DNA from: Saprospiraceae bacterium | GTDB lineage: Bacteria; Bacteroidota; Bacteroidia; Chitinophagales; Saprospiraceae | Direction: 5' to 3' | DNA length: 64,000 nt | NCBI GenBank assembly: GCA_022842725.1 | Contig: JALHOZ010000012.1 | Location: forward strand, 1 to 64,000 | In this document: one piece after another, positions 26,080-35,942 of the stretch | Layout of the letters: each line of letters starts with the position of its first letter | Position numbering within the stretch: position 1 is the stretch's first letter | Program-made: the position numbers and the translations under genes | The notes under the pieces: model-generated | Databases searched by the model: none | What the model was told of the DNA's origin: nothing | What the model saw: the letters and a program-made list of their open reading frames with translations, nothing else

Positions 26080-26895
26080 TTAATTAATTGTTTCCACTTT
26101 GGTTGTATCAACCGGAACCGTTGCAGCAGTCTCCAACTTTATTAAAGAAGCCGGTTTGTCGATACTATTTAATGTGTTGGCTTTTTCACTGTAAACCAAC
26201 TTTTTGGCTTCTGCCTGAAGTGACCGGATATAATGTATAACCTGCCATCTTTCTTCATAAGACAACTTATCACTATATCCTGACATCAGGTTTCTACCAT
26301 AAATTATACCGTGATAGTATCTACCATTTGAGGCAGCGACAAATTCGTCTGTCATAAAATTAGCCGGCTGAACAGGATACTTTCCACCGTTGTCTCGTAA
26401 CAGGTAACCAGCTCCATCCCCCTTCTCACCGTGGCAGATACCACAATAGATATTATAAAGGTTCTTTCCTTTAGCCAATCCTGCTTCAGTAATAGGATAA
26501 GGGTTATTAATAATTTCATTGGTTGCCCGAATTCTTTCTTCTTCTGTATCTGTATAATAATAAGGTTTCGCACCATTCGACTGATAAGCAATTCCTTGTT
26601 GTGACATTGAAGAAGTAAATCCTACAGAACCACCGGTTGCTCCTCTGGCTATCGATCCGTTGATAGGTTTTCTGGGTTGAACCATTTTATGCAATTCATC
26701 TTCTGTGCCCCAACGATTGTTGTAATAATAACCGTAGGTATTTGCTTCGTAAGCAACTGAGTGTGCCATATCCGGCATGTATTCACTACCTGTGGTATTT
26801 CCACCGGGTTGCTGACATGAGAACATAATCATGGATATACATGCTCCCAATAATACATATAAAATATTCCCTTTGTGTGTCATACGACTATACAA
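26080..26895 (-). CDS. actE: Alternative complex III subunit ActE (monoheme cytochrome c lipoprotein)
   Basis: 271 residues. Lipobox IMFSC near residue 27 predicts a lipid anchor. A single heme motif, CGICH in NIYCGICHGEKGDGAG, lies around residue 155, with a Met ligand candidate in YGRNLMSGYSDKL. ActE is the monoheme subunit that transfers electrons from the ActA hemes to the oxidase or to soluble cytochrome c. Begins one base after the actD stop region (no gap), suggesting coupling. Confidence 0.93.
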   Translation of the reverse strand: MYSRMTHKGNILYVLLGACISMIMFSCQQPGGNTTGSEYMPDMAHSVAYEANTYGYYYNNRWGTEDELHKMVQPRKPINGSIARGATGGSVGFTSSMSQQGIAYQSNGAKPYYYTDTEEERIRATNEIINNPYPITEAGLAKGKNLYNIYCGICHGEKGDGAGYLLRDNGGKYPVQPANFMTDEFVAASNGRYYHGIIYGRNLMSGYSDKLSYEERWQVIHYIRSLQAEAKKLVYSEKANTLNSIDKPASLIKLETAATVPVDTTKVETIN

Positions 26896-27417
26896 TTATA
26901 AGGTTTTATGATTAATTTCAACGGCACCTGTTTGTTTCAATAAAGAAACTGCTTTATCTTCACTTACAGAACCTTTGTCAAAAGCCAGGCAAAATTTATC
27001 ATCTGTAATTCTGTCATCCAGATGCTGATTGACAACACCGGGTCCAAGGCCATTAACAATATAAAAAGTAACGGTCATTCCGATTGCTGCAAAAAGAACC
27101 GTCAACTCAAACGTGATCGGAATAAATGCAGGTACGGACCAATATGGTTTACCACCAAAAACATTCGGCCAGTCTTTTGTAAAAATCCAGGTCATACCTA
27201 AAAAGGCTGTCAATGTACCAAGTGCACCGTAAATGAAACCGGCTATATGTAAACGTGACTCTTCCAAACCCAAAACCGGATCCAATCCATGTATTGGGAA
27301 CGGTGTAAAAACATCGTAAATATCAAGGTGTGCTGTTTTAGCTTCTTTAACTGCTCTGATCAGATCTTCCTCATCATTGTAAAGACCAAAAACTATTTCT
27401 TTATGATTATTTGCCAT
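26896..27417 (-). CDS. actD: Alternative complex III subunit ActD (DUF3341)
   Basis: 173 residues. N-terminal soluble part with VFTPFPIHGLDPVLGL, the family hallmark, then two membrane helices (about 59-80 and 98-120), then a soluble C-terminal tail. DUF3341 proteins are the ActD subunit, bridging the ActC and ActF modules. Position between actC and actE is standard. Confidence 0.95.
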   Translation of the reverse strand: MANNHKEIVFGLYNDEEDLIRAVKEAKTAHLDIYDVFTPFPIHGLDPVLGLEESRLHIAGFIYGALGTLTAFLGMTWIFTKDWPNVFGGKPYWSVPAFIPITFELTVLFAAIGMTVTFYIVNGLGPGVVNQHLDDRITDDKFCLAFDKGSVSEDKAVSLLKQTGAVEINHKTL

Positions 27418-27451
27418 TATGAAGGATTATTCTATTCAATAAATATAAGAA

Positions 27452-28852
27452 TCAATGATGTTCGTGATGATGTTTGTGTGTGGCATTTTCTCCAACATAC
27501 TGATTACCTCCTGTCTTAAGTACTGATTTTACTTCAGCTACTGCAACTACCGGAGCTACTCTTGTAAATATAAGGTAGCAGGTAAAAAACAAGCCAAAAG
27601 TTCCGATATAAATACCTATTTCTACCCATGATGGCGAATATAAACTCCAGCTTGAAGGTAAATAATCTCTAGCCAAAGTTGTGGCGATAATCACAAAACG
27701 TTCAAACCACATTCCGATATTGATAAAAATAGACATCAGGAAAGTAAGGGTTATATTTCTTCTCCATGATTTTTTCCAAAATAATTGAGGAGAGATAACA
27801 TTACAAAACATCATTCCAAAATATGACCACCAATAAGGCCCTAATGCTCTGTTGAAAAAAGCAAACTGTTCATATACATATCCTGAATACCATGCTATAA
27901 AAAGCTCTGTCAGATAAGCAACACCAACAATAGTACCTGTCACCAAAATAACTTTGTTCATTGACTCAATGTGTTCGACAGTGATGTAGTCCTCAAGTTT
28001 TAATAACTTTCTGGTGATAATCATCAGGGTCAAAACCATAGCGAAACCTGAAAAAACGGCTCCGGCAACAAAATAAGGAGGAAATATAGTTGTATGCCAT
28101 CCCGGAATAACGGAAGTGGCGAAGTCAAAACTTACAATCGTGTGAACAGAAAGTACGAGTGGTGTGGATAAACCAGCCAAAACAAGAGAAAGTGACTCCC
28201 ATCTTTGCCAGTGTTTTGCAGAACCTGTCCAACCAAAAGATAAGAAGTTATAAATTTTTCTTCTCATACCTTTTGCTCTGTCCCTTACGGTTGCAAAATC
28301 CGGAACCAAACCTGTATACCAAAATAACAAGGAAACTGTAAGATAGGTAGAAATCGCAAACACGTCCCAAAGCAATGGCGAGTTAAAGTTTGGCCATAAT
28401 GGTCCTCTTGTGTTTGGATAAGGTAAAATAAACATGGCCAACCATATCCGTCCCATGTGAATTAACGGGAACAATCCGGCACACATTACGGCAAAAATTG
28501 TCATCGCTTCAGCAGCCCTGTTTACTCCTGTTCTCCATTTCTGTCTGAACAATAAGAGGATGGCTGAAATCAGGGTACCCGCGTGACCGATACCAATCCA
28601 CCAAACGAAATTGGTAATATCCCATCCCCAGTTTACGGTTCTGTTCAGATTCCAACTTCCGATTCCCACATAAATGGTCCAAAGGATACAAAAAACACCG
28701 TAAGAAAGAACAGCCACCGAAATAATCAATCCGATGGTCCAGGCTCTTGTGGGTGCCTTTTCAGTTGGTGAAATCAAATCTTCCGTAATCTGATGGTACG
28801 TTTTATTACCTGTGATTAACGGTCTTCTGATTGGACTTACAACAGCGCTCAT
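27452..28852 (-). CDS. actC: Alternative complex III subunit ActC (NrfD/PsrC-like)
   Basis: 466 residues with about ten helices; motifs [19 protein letters not shown] near residue 80 and [17 protein letters not shown] near 250 are typical of ActC and contribute to the quinol site. It oxidises menaquinol together with ActB. His-rich C-terminal tail (HKHHHEHH) could bind metal. 31 bases downstream of actB. Confidence 0.95.
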   Translation of the reverse strand: MSAVVSPIRRPLITGNKTYHQITEDLISPTEKAPTRAWTIGLIISVAVLSYGVFCILWTIYVGIGSWNLNRTVNWGWDITNFVWWIGIGHAGTLISAILLLFRQKWRTGVNRAAEAMTIFAVMCAGLFPLIHMGRIWLAMFILPYPNTRGPLWPNFNSPLLWDVFAISTYLTVSLLFWYTGLVPDFATVRDRAKGMRRKIYNFLSFGWTGSAKHWQRWESLSLVLAGLSTPLVLSVHTIVSFDFATSVIPGWHTTIFPPYFVAGAVFSGFAMVLTLMIITRKLLKLEDYITVEHIESMNKVILVTGTIVGVAYLTELFIAWYSGYVYEQFAFFNRALGPYWWSYFGMMFCNVISPQLFWKKSWRRNITLTFLMSIFINIGMWFERFVIIATTLARDYLPSSWSLYSPSWVEIGIYIGTFGLFFTCYLIFTRVAPVVAVAEVKSVLKTGGNQYVGENATHKHHHEHH

Positions 28853-28883
28853 TATCTGTATTTTGTTTTAAATCTTAATAAAA

Positions 28884-31800
28884 TTATGCATCAAGTGCAC
28901 TATCTCTGTTATTCACCTTCATGGTATAGGTCACGGAAGATCTGACATTGATCTCTTCCAATGCTATATAATTTAAAGGTGACTCCAATTTACTGCTTAA
29001 CATGTCTTTTTTGTTGTTCATATCCCCGAAGGTAATGGCTCCGGTAGGACAAGATGTCTGACAAGCTGTTTTAACATCAGCATCCATCAATTCTCTGCCT
29101 TCTACTTTTGCCGCTAATTTTCCTTCCTGAATTCTTTGAACACAGAAACTACATTTTTCAATAACTCCTCTAGATCTTACAGTTACATCAGGGTTTAATA
29201 CCATTCTGGTGAGGTTGTCTGCTCCGAAAGGAATGTTCTCATCTGCCAGTTTTGGCTGATTACCAGGGAAGATATCCGCGGTTGTATAATCCAACCAGTT
29301 GAATCTTCTTACTTTATAAGGACAGTTGTTTGCACAATATCTTGTACCAATACATCTGTTGTACGCCATTTGGTTTAATCCCTCAGATGAGTGATTGGAA
29401 GCATTTACAGGACAAACATTCTCACATGGAGCATTATCACAATGCTGACACATCATTGGTTGGTAGATCGTATTAGGACTTTCAATATCGCCATAATAAT
29501 ATCTGTCAATTCTCAACCAGGCCATCTCATGGTGAATTGCAACCTCGTGTTTACCAACAACAGGTACGTTATTTTCAGCCATACACGCTACGGTACAAGC
29601 TCCGCAACCTATACATGCATTGAGATCAACGTGCATTCCCCAATGATGACCCAATTTATAGTTGTGGTCAAATCCGGCGTAAATCTGTTGTTCATTCAGA
29701 TGCTGGGCGTGTTTTCTCTTTTTGGTCAGACCTTCAATACTGTTTTTCAGATCATTTACGTGTGCTGTATACACTACTGATCTATCGGTCAACGCTCCCT
29801 GAAATCCCTTCGCACCGGTAAAATAATCAAAAAATACCAATGCCGCTTCATCAGCATTGATTTCCTTTCCTGATTCAGTATCCACAGCTTTTACGCCTAT
29901 GGTGTGGTGATACTGAACACATGAAAAGTCTTTTTCTTTACCTATTTTGGTGCTTACGGCAACATTACTGCTATAATTTTGACGATACCCGTTTACGTAG
30001 GTAAGGTCGTTATTTACATTAATACCAACATTTTGTCCTGTAATTCCTGCATGTGTTCTGCCATATCCTAAAGCTATCGCAACTGTTCCAGGCATTTGAC
30101 CGAATTGTTGAATCACAGGAACGGTATATTTGGAATCTCCAATCGATAACTCCACCAATTCTCCATCCTTAAGATTCTGAAATCCAACCATTTTGCTCAC
30201 TCCGTCAAAATTGACAGGCACAGCAAGGTAATTCCCCCAATTGGTTCTGTTGACCGGATCAGGCATCTCCATCAACCATGGGTTTCCGGCATATTGACCA
30301 TTTCCTAACTGAACGGTTTCATAAAAAGAAATTTCCAATTCTTTTCCTGAAGGTTTGGTGTAATCAGCAGGTATATTAACAGAAGTGAAGGACGCAGACG
30401 AAACACTTCCGGTGTTAAAGACACCATCATGTACACACGAATCCCAGAATGTTGTAAAAGATGAAACCGCATTTTGATTAGCAAAAACGGTGTTTTTCCA
30501 ATTATTTTTTACATATTCATAATATGGTTGCGGATTAACAAAATCGACAGAAGCACTTTCTGCCCACTTCAATAAAGACAATTCAGCTTGTCTTGTATTG
30601 AATAAAGGAGCAATAGTTGGTTGAATTAAGGTGTAATAACCTTGTTTAACCTCTACATCTCCCCAACTTTCGAGAAAATGGTGATTAGGAGCGATGATAT
30701 CACATTTATCTGTTGTTTCATCAACCGTTGTGTTGAAAGACAACTTATTTTTGACTTTTCCGAAAGCTTCAGTAAAGGCTGATGCCATAGGAGCGTCATA
30801 AACCGGATTGGCATTCATAATGATAACCATATCCACACTTCCTGATTTCATTTCACTAACCAAAGCTGCAAAATCAGCATCATTTCCCTGAGCTTGTTGG
30901 GAGGTAACTCCCATATTTATGGTAGAACCATAACTGCCCAGTGCATTGTTGATGGCATTTACCATCAATTGTTCAGCTACAACATTTGAAGAGGAAACTA
31001 CAAGTGCTGCGCCTTGAGCAGCTTTCAATTCTTCTGCAATTTTTGTCAAAGATTTTTTTGCTTTATCATTCAGGCCTGAAGTTGACATACTGCCACCTAC
31101 AATGCTATTATATAAAGCTGCAATAGCTACTCCCTGCTCTGATGGTTTGACCAAAATCCTGTTGTCCGCATTGGAACCTGTCAAAGACATATGGCTTTCA
31201 ACCTGTATGTGTCTTGACATTTTTGCTTTGGTTACATCATCAATTTTCCTGTTTTTGATATAATCACCTGCAAATTCAATCGGAGAAATCCAGGTTCCCA
31301 AAAAGTCCGCATTAAAAGAGACAATGACGTTGGCTTTATCAAAATGGTAAGAAGGAAGAGCCTTTTTACCGAAGTTTAAACTATTTGCTTCCAATACAGC
31401 ACTATAAGACACCGGGTCATAGGTGACTACTTTGGCATTTGGGTATTTTGCCGTAAAATCTGCCAAAGATTTATTGGAACTTGGACTCATATTGGTATTT
31501 GATATGATCCGGATATTGGAAGACGACTGTATGGTAGTCATCACCATTTTGTCCAAATCTTCCCATGAAGTATCATTCCAACCTTTGTCAGATTTCAGTT
31601 TAGGTCCTGAAATTCTGTGTGTATCATATAAACTAAGGACGGCAGCCTGCGCTCTGGCTGAAGTACCACCTCTTGTAACCGGTGATAAATCATTACCTTC
31701 TATTTTGATAGGACGTCCTTCCCGTGTTTTTACGAGAATCGAACAATAGTCACCACCATTTACGAAAGTTGAAGCATAATAATTAGCTACTCCGGGTACG

Positions 31801-32051
31801 ATTTCTTCCGGTTTTACTACATAAGGAATGGCTCTTTTTACAGGAATATCACATCCTGCAGCTACTGTAGCTGCTCCGAGTCCGAAACCCAGAAATTTTA
31901 GAAAATCTCTTCTGTTACCTGACAAGTGTTCTGTCATTTCACCTGTAGTAAGTGCTGAAGGCGAAACTTCCTGGGTAGCTTCTTTAAGGAAATCGATATC
32001 TTGTTCCAAATCCTTTTGGCCTATCCAAATATTGTCTATGGGTTGTTTCAT
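28884..32051 (-). CDS. actB: Alternative complex III subunit ActB (molybdopterin-oxidoreductase-like iron-sulfur protein)
   Basis: 1055 residues. A Tat-type signal, NRRDFLKFLGFGLGAATVAAGC, sits about 50 residues from the start and ends in a lipobox-like Cys. The large middle part resembles the molybdopterin oxidoreductase catalytic subunit but in this family carries no Mo cofactor. The C-terminal third is a four-cluster ferredoxin domain: CIGCGACTVAC, CQHCDNAPCENVCP, CIGTRYCANNCP and CSFC...CQTSCPTGA, expected to bind three [4Fe-4S] and one [3Fe-4S]. Takes electrons from quinol and passes them to the ActA hemes. Confidence 0.96.
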   Translation of the reverse strand: MKQPIDNIWIGQKDLEQDIDFLKEATQEVSPSALTTGEMTEHLSGNRRDFLKFLGFGLGAATVAAGCDIPVKRAIPYVVKPEEIVPGVANYYASTFVNGGDYCSILVKTREGRPIKIEGNDLSPVTRGGTSARAQAAVLSLYDTHRISGPKLKSDKGWNDTSWEDLDKMVMTTIQSSSNIRIISNTNMSPSSNKSLADFTAKYPNAKVVTYDPVSYSAVLEANSLNFGKKALPSYHFDKANVIVSFNADFLGTWISPIEFAGDYIKNRKIDDVTKAKMSRHIQVESHMSLTGSNADNRILVKPSEQGVAIAALYNSIVGGSMSTSGLNDKAKKSLTKIAEELKAAQGAALVVSSSNVVAEQLMVNAINNALGSYGSTINMGVTSQQAQGNDADFAALVSEMKSGSVDMVIIMNANPVYDAPMASAFTEAFGKVKNKLSFNTTVDETTDKCDIIAPNHHFLESWGDVEVKQGYYTLIQPTIAPLFNTRQAELSLLKWAESASVDFVNPQPYYEYVKNNWKNTVFANQNAVSSFTTFWDSCVHDGVFNTGSVSSASFTSVNIPADYTKPSGKELEISFYETVQLGNGQYAGNPWLMEMPDPVNRTNWGNYLAVPVNFDGVSKMVGFQNLKDGELVELSIGDSKYTVPVIQQFGQMPGTVAIALGYGRTHAGITGQNVGINVNNDLTYVNGYRQNYSSNVAVSTKIGKEKDFSCVQYHHTIGVKAVDTESGKEINADEAALVFFDYFTGAKGFQGALTDRSVVYTAHVNDLKNSIEGLTKKRKHAQHLNEQQIYAGFDHNYKLGHHWGMHVDLNACIGCGACTVACMAENNVPVVGKHEVAIHHEMAWLRIDRYYYGDIESPNTIYQPMMCQHCDNAPCENVCPVNASNHSSEGLNQMAYNRCIGTRYCANNCPYKVRRFNWLDYTTADIFPGNQPKLADENIPFGADNLTRMVLNPDVTVRSRGVIEKCSFCVQRIQEGKLAAKVEGRELMDADVKTACQTSCPTGAITFGDMNNKKDMLSSKLESPLNYIALEEINVRSSVTYTMKVNNRDSALDA

Positions 32052-32091
32052 TATATCTTATAAATTATATGATGCAATAGATGAATCCTGA

Positions 32092-33495
32092 TTAATAATG
32101 ACATTTTTGACATTCCAATCCTCCGATGTCGGCAACGGTAACTTTACTTCTTTTGCCTGATGCCAACTCTTCGTGGTATCTGGCATAATCAGCATAGTAT
32201 GGATTGTCTAAAAATTTAACTTCTGTTTGTCTGTGGCAATTGATACACCATCCCATTGAAAGAGGTGATGCCTGTGCCAAAACCTCCATGGTTTCTACAG
32301 GGCCGTGACAAGTCTGACATTCGACTTTACCAACGGTAACGTGCTGAGCATGATTAAAATATACATGATCAGGAAGATTATGTATTCTTGTCCACTCTAT
32401 AGGACCCTGAATGTTTTTTTTCTGTTCGTTGGTCAGAGATTTAACGATGTCTTTCCACTGTTTTTCAACAAGTTTTACACCTTCTTTATCCAAATCTGCC
32501 AATTCTTTTGACACTTTGTATTGATCACCCATCCACTTGGTATAAATGGCCTTGATTTCTTCTTCCGTTTTGGATTCGTAATTTTCCACATACAAGTTGG
32601 TAGTGGGATCGTAACCAATAGAAGCAAATATTTTGGTGATTTCTGCGGTACCGTATTTAGAACCAACTTTAATCGCTTTATGACAATTCATACAGGTATT
32701 TGCTCCCGGTATGCTTGAATGTTTTGATTTTCTTGCAGAATCATGACAATACTGACAATCAATTTTGTGCAGACCTGCATGGGTTTCATGCGAAAATTTA
32801 ATAGGTTGATCCGGAGCGTATCCTTCCTGCCTTCCCAGATTTGTTGCATTATTAACTGTCGTGTATGATCCTAAAATGACTGCAGAGAAAATTAAAAAAG
32901 TAACCACTCCTTTTGAAGACATAATTTGCCAAAGGGTTTTCTTTTCGTAATCTTCCCCTTCTTTGGCAGCTACGATATGCCGAAGGTTCAGGATAATTTT
33001 TGTTAACAATAATGCCAGCGCTGCAAGAATAACTGCAATGATGACATACATAGGCAGGTTGCTCTTTTTTTCGACCGGACCTTTTGCTTCCTCACCTGCA
33101 GCCACAGGAGCCGCGCCGTACGTACCGTCATAAACACCATTGATGTAAGCCATCATACTTCCTATCTCATCATCTGTAAGATTAGGGAATGCTGTCATCA
33201 CTGTAGGCTTGTATTGATTCCACAATTCTACCGCTCTCGGATGTCCGTCTGCAATCAATGCCTGAGAATTTCTGATCCAGGCATACAAAGCAGCATCGTC
33301 TCCCCATCGCTGTTGAGAACCACCGAGTGCCGGACCTGTGGCAGCTGACCTCATGTCTTTGGCGTGACAGGCAGCACAATAACTTTTGAATAATTCTTTT
33401 CCTGCGTCAGGACTGACTTGAGCACGAGCTGAAGATATCGTGATCAAAGAAAAGATGGCCAGATATAAGCTGAATTTCAGATGTTTGTACATCAT
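32092..33495 (-). CDS. actA: Alternative complex III subunit ActA (multiheme cytochrome c)
   Basis: 467 residues from ATG 33495 (a second ATG follows at once; a reading from 33534 adds residues before the signal peptide). Signal ending SARAQ. Six CxxCH motifs: CAACH in an N-terminal class I cytochrome domain, then CQYCH, CMNCH, CQTCH, CINCH and CQKCH in the multiheme part after a membrane helix (about 155-175). Electron wire from ActB to ActE. The final CQKCH is three residues from the C-terminus. First gene of the operon; a -7 element lies about 70 bases upstream. Confidence 0.95.
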   Translation of the reverse strand: MMYKHLKFSLYLAIFSLITISSARAQVSPDAGKELFKSYCAACHAKDMRSAATGPALGGSQQRWGDDAALYAWIRNSQALIADGHPRAVELWNQYKPTVMTAFPNLTDDEIGSMMAYINGVYDGTYGAAPVAAGEEAKGPVEKKSNLPMYVIIAVILAALALLLTKIILNLRHIVAAKEGEDYEKKTLWQIMSSKGVVTFLIFSAVILGSYTTVNNATNLGRQEGYAPDQPIKFSHETHAGLHKIDCQYCHDSARKSKHSSIPGANTCMNCHKAIKVGSKYGTAEITKIFASIGYDPTTNLYVENYESKTEEEIKAIYTKWMGDQYKVSKELADLDKEGVKLVEKQWKDIVKSLTNEQKKNIQGPIEWTRIHNLPDHVYFNHAQHVTVGKVECQTCHGPVETMEVLAQASPLSMGWCINCHRQTEVKFLDNPYYADYARYHEELASGKRSKVTVADIGGLECQKCHY

Positions 33496-33566
33496 CGTCG
33501 AAGATGTTTGAGATTTGATATTTCTTTTATACACGAAAATGTGAATATTTTCTTAAAATTTGAGCA

Positions 33567-33574
33567 CAAAAATA
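33567..33574 (-). promoter_or_regulatory. -7 promoter element of the act-cox operon
   Basis: TATTTTTG on the minus strand (perfect TAnnTTTG); start predicted near 33563 with a leader of about 65 bases to the actA ATG. No clear -33 TTG. The divergent gap 33535-33981 (about 450 bases) is AT-rich and otherwise shows only the promoter of the Porin_10 gene. Confidence 0.45.
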
Positions 33575-33915
33575 CTACAGTCTTTGATTAAATGAAGGTT
33601 TTTGTAAAAGATTTGATTTATTTAGAATATATCTAAATAAAAATGATTTTACATTCTCCATATTGAATAAAAATGTAATGTAAACGAATCTTTAAAAAGA
33701 TAACTAAATGGCAAATATAATTTTGAATTCGACAAGGATATCATATCATTATAACTCAAATATAAAATATTTTTATATTCATTCAATTAAAAAATAGAAG
33801 GTTATCGTCCTGTTTATCAGGGAATATTCTTAGTTGCAGGTAAAAAAAAAGATTCTGTTTTAACCATAAAATTTATTTTATATATATTTTAACATCGTGA
33901 AACATATTATAATGG

Positions 33916-33923
33916 TATTTTTG
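33916..33923 (+). promoter_or_regulatory. -7 promoter element of the Porin_10 gene
   Basis: TATTTTTG fits TAnnTTTG; start predicted near 33927, about 55 bases before the ATG at 33982. No TTG at -33. Confidence 0.4.
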
Positions 33924-33981
33924 CGCAAAGATATTTGTATTGTTTTTACCATTTATTCCAATCTCTGATACATTGAAAGCA

Positions 33982-35865
33982 ATGAAAGCCTGTTTGTGCA
34001 GATTCATGTTTTTTGTTCTGATCTTTCCTGTTATGATGTCCGGACAAAAAAAAGCAGACTTTATCGTAAGGCAGGACAGTGTGGAAACCAGGGTCAAAAA
34101 AGCTGGATTTTCCGGTTTATCCGGTTTTACCTATTTTAATCCTTCGGAAAAAGATGTGGTAATATCATTATATGATACGACGATACACCACGATTTTACC
34201 CGCGTGGATCCGACAAAAAAATTCGGACATGAACATATAACCCTCGGCAATACTTTTTCAGCAGCAAATAAACTTCTGTTTTCGCCTGAAACAAACCTCC
34301 AATTCTATCACGGATACAAACAATATGATGCGTACAGACATTCTTTGGAAAATGCGAGGTTTTACACATCTTCAAAACCTCAGACGGATGTGTATTTTTC
34401 TCAGTTTTCAAATCAATTAAACTTTTCGGCCGGAGCCAGGGTCTCTATACCTTTTCAAAATGGATTTTCCTTCAGTATTGATTATTTCAGGGTCAGCGAA
34501 CAGGGATTCTATTTGTCCCATGCACTCAAGTCGACCAATCTTACAGCCGGCTTACGATATTCTTCAAAAAAATATACTTTGTTTGCTTTTATCATCCAAC
34601 ATGCTCAGGATGAAGAAAACAACGGAGGATTATCTGTAGTATCTGATGCGGACACACAACCTCTCAGAAGAGCAATCGTACCCAATATAATCCGGGCCAA
34701 AACCAGACATCAGGAGCGAACCTTTGCTATTTCTCAATATCTTACCCTTGCAGGCTCGTCACGATGGAATCTTTTTGTCCAAAATAACATTGCTTATACT
34801 CCTTCTTATTATAAGTTTTCGCATCTCGCTGAAATCAATGATACCGCGTATTACGGCAAAAATTTTATTGACCAACGCGGGCTGAGACGCTTTTTGGATA
34901 TTCAACATACCAGAGCTGATGTCTTTTTGGGTGGAAAAGATTCTTCCGGATTGAATGGTAAAATCGGGTTACAATTGGACCTCTTTAACATAAAAAATAG
35001 TGGATTTGACCAAACAAGAACGGATTTGACCGCTGTTTTTAAAGGCTCGATTCCTTTTTTCAAGGTCTTTTTATTACAAACCAAAGGAGCTTTAGGATTG
35101 GGTGAAAACGCCGGCAACTTCAAAACATCCGGTTCTTTAAATCTTGGCCTGAATAAATGGGCTCAACTGAAAGCCGGTGTTGATTTTTTTTTATCGGAAC
35201 CCTCTTATGCTTCCCAGGTGCTCGTGATAAACAATACAGAACTTTTCCGAAAAAACTGGCTAAAGTCTTTTGGGACCACATTTTCCGGAACTTTGGAAAT
35301 TCCGGTAACCAAAACAAGTGTTACAGCGGTTCAGTCAATCATCACCAATCCTGTGTACTGGCGGATGGCTGATCAACCTACCGGTCTGACGGATATCGAA
35401 AGTTTCCAATCATCTGATGTACTTTCATATACATCTTTGCAAATCAAACAAAATATTGCCATCAAAAACTTACATTTTAATAACGGCATATTTTTTCAGG
35501 TATTCTCACAAAATCTTTATAATCTGCCTGAATGGTACAGTAGCCATCAATTATACTACGATCTGAAGATATTTAAAAAAGCTCTTTTATTGAGCGCCGG
35601 TGTTGAAGCCAGGATTATTCCTCAGCATTCAGGCGTAGGATACAGTGTTTTACATGGTCAGTTTTTTGCTGATAATACCGTCAGTCTTCCTCTTTTTTCA
35701 GAGTTGGATCTTGTACTGAATGCACGGGTCAAAAGTTTCAGAATTTCCGTGATGATAGAAAATGCCGGACAATGGATGCAGACCAAACAAAACTTTAATG
35801 TAAGAGATTATCCGACTTTTGATCCTTTGTTGCGGTTTTCGGTCAGATGGATGTTTTTTAATTAA
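33982..35865 (+). CDS. Porin_10-family putative outer-membrane porin
   Basis: 627 residues from ATG 33982, where a clean signal peptide begins (MKACLCRFMFFVLIF...SGQ); a start at 33940 would add fourteen residues in front of it. The remainder is beta-rich. Sequence features of Porin_10 are visible: YKQYDAYRHSLENARFYTS, then long amphipathic strands such as GARVSIPFQNGFSFSIDYF, ending in the strand LLRFSVRWMFFN with the terminal aromatic expected for BAM-dependent insertion. Substrate unknown; the family is widespread in Bacteroidota. Confidence 0.8.
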   Translation: MKACLCRFMFFVLIFPVMMSGQKKADFIVRQDSVETRVKKAGFSGLSGFTYFNPSEKDVVISLYDTTIHHDFTRVDPTKKFGHEHITLGNTFSAANKLLFSPETNLQFYHGYKQYDAYRHSLENARFYTSSKPQTDVYFSQFSNQLNFSAGARVSIPFQNGFSFSIDYFRVSEQGFYLSHALKSTNLTAGLRYSSKKYTLFAFIIQHAQDEENNGGLSVVSDADTQPLRRAIVPNIIRAKTRHQERTFAISQYLTLAGSSRWNLFVQNNIAYTPSYYKFSHLAEINDTAYYGKNFIDQRGLRRFLDIQHTRADVFLGGKDSSGLNGKIGLQLDLFNIKNSGFDQTRTDLTAVFKGSIPFFKVFLLQTKGALGLGENAGNFKTSGSLNLGLNKWAQLKAGVDFFLSEPSYASQVLVINNTELFRKNWLKSFGTTFSGTLEIPVTKTSVTAVQSIITNPVYWRMADQPTGLTDIESFQSSDVLSYTSLQIKQNIAIKNLHFNNGIFFQVFSQNLYNLPEWYSSHQLYYDLKIFKKALLLSAGVEARIIPQHSGVGYSVLHGQFFADNTVSLPLFSELDLVLNARVKSFRISVMIENAGQWMQTKQNFNVRDYPTFDPLLRFSVRWMFFN

Positions 35866-35942
35866 CTATTAATTTTCAATTGAAGCATCCTGCAAAATAA
35901 ACCAATATAAAAACTTCATGTTCTAATACATATATCCGATTC

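Noticed and set aside
29391-29780. 129-codon plus-strand frame inside actB
   Set aside because: Antisense to the ferredoxin-like part of ActB, with no independent coding signal.
33535-33981. Small RNA or riboswitch in the act/Porin_10 divergent gap
   Set aside because: The gap is AT-rich without a stable hairpin or conserved motif; only two promoter elements were seen.
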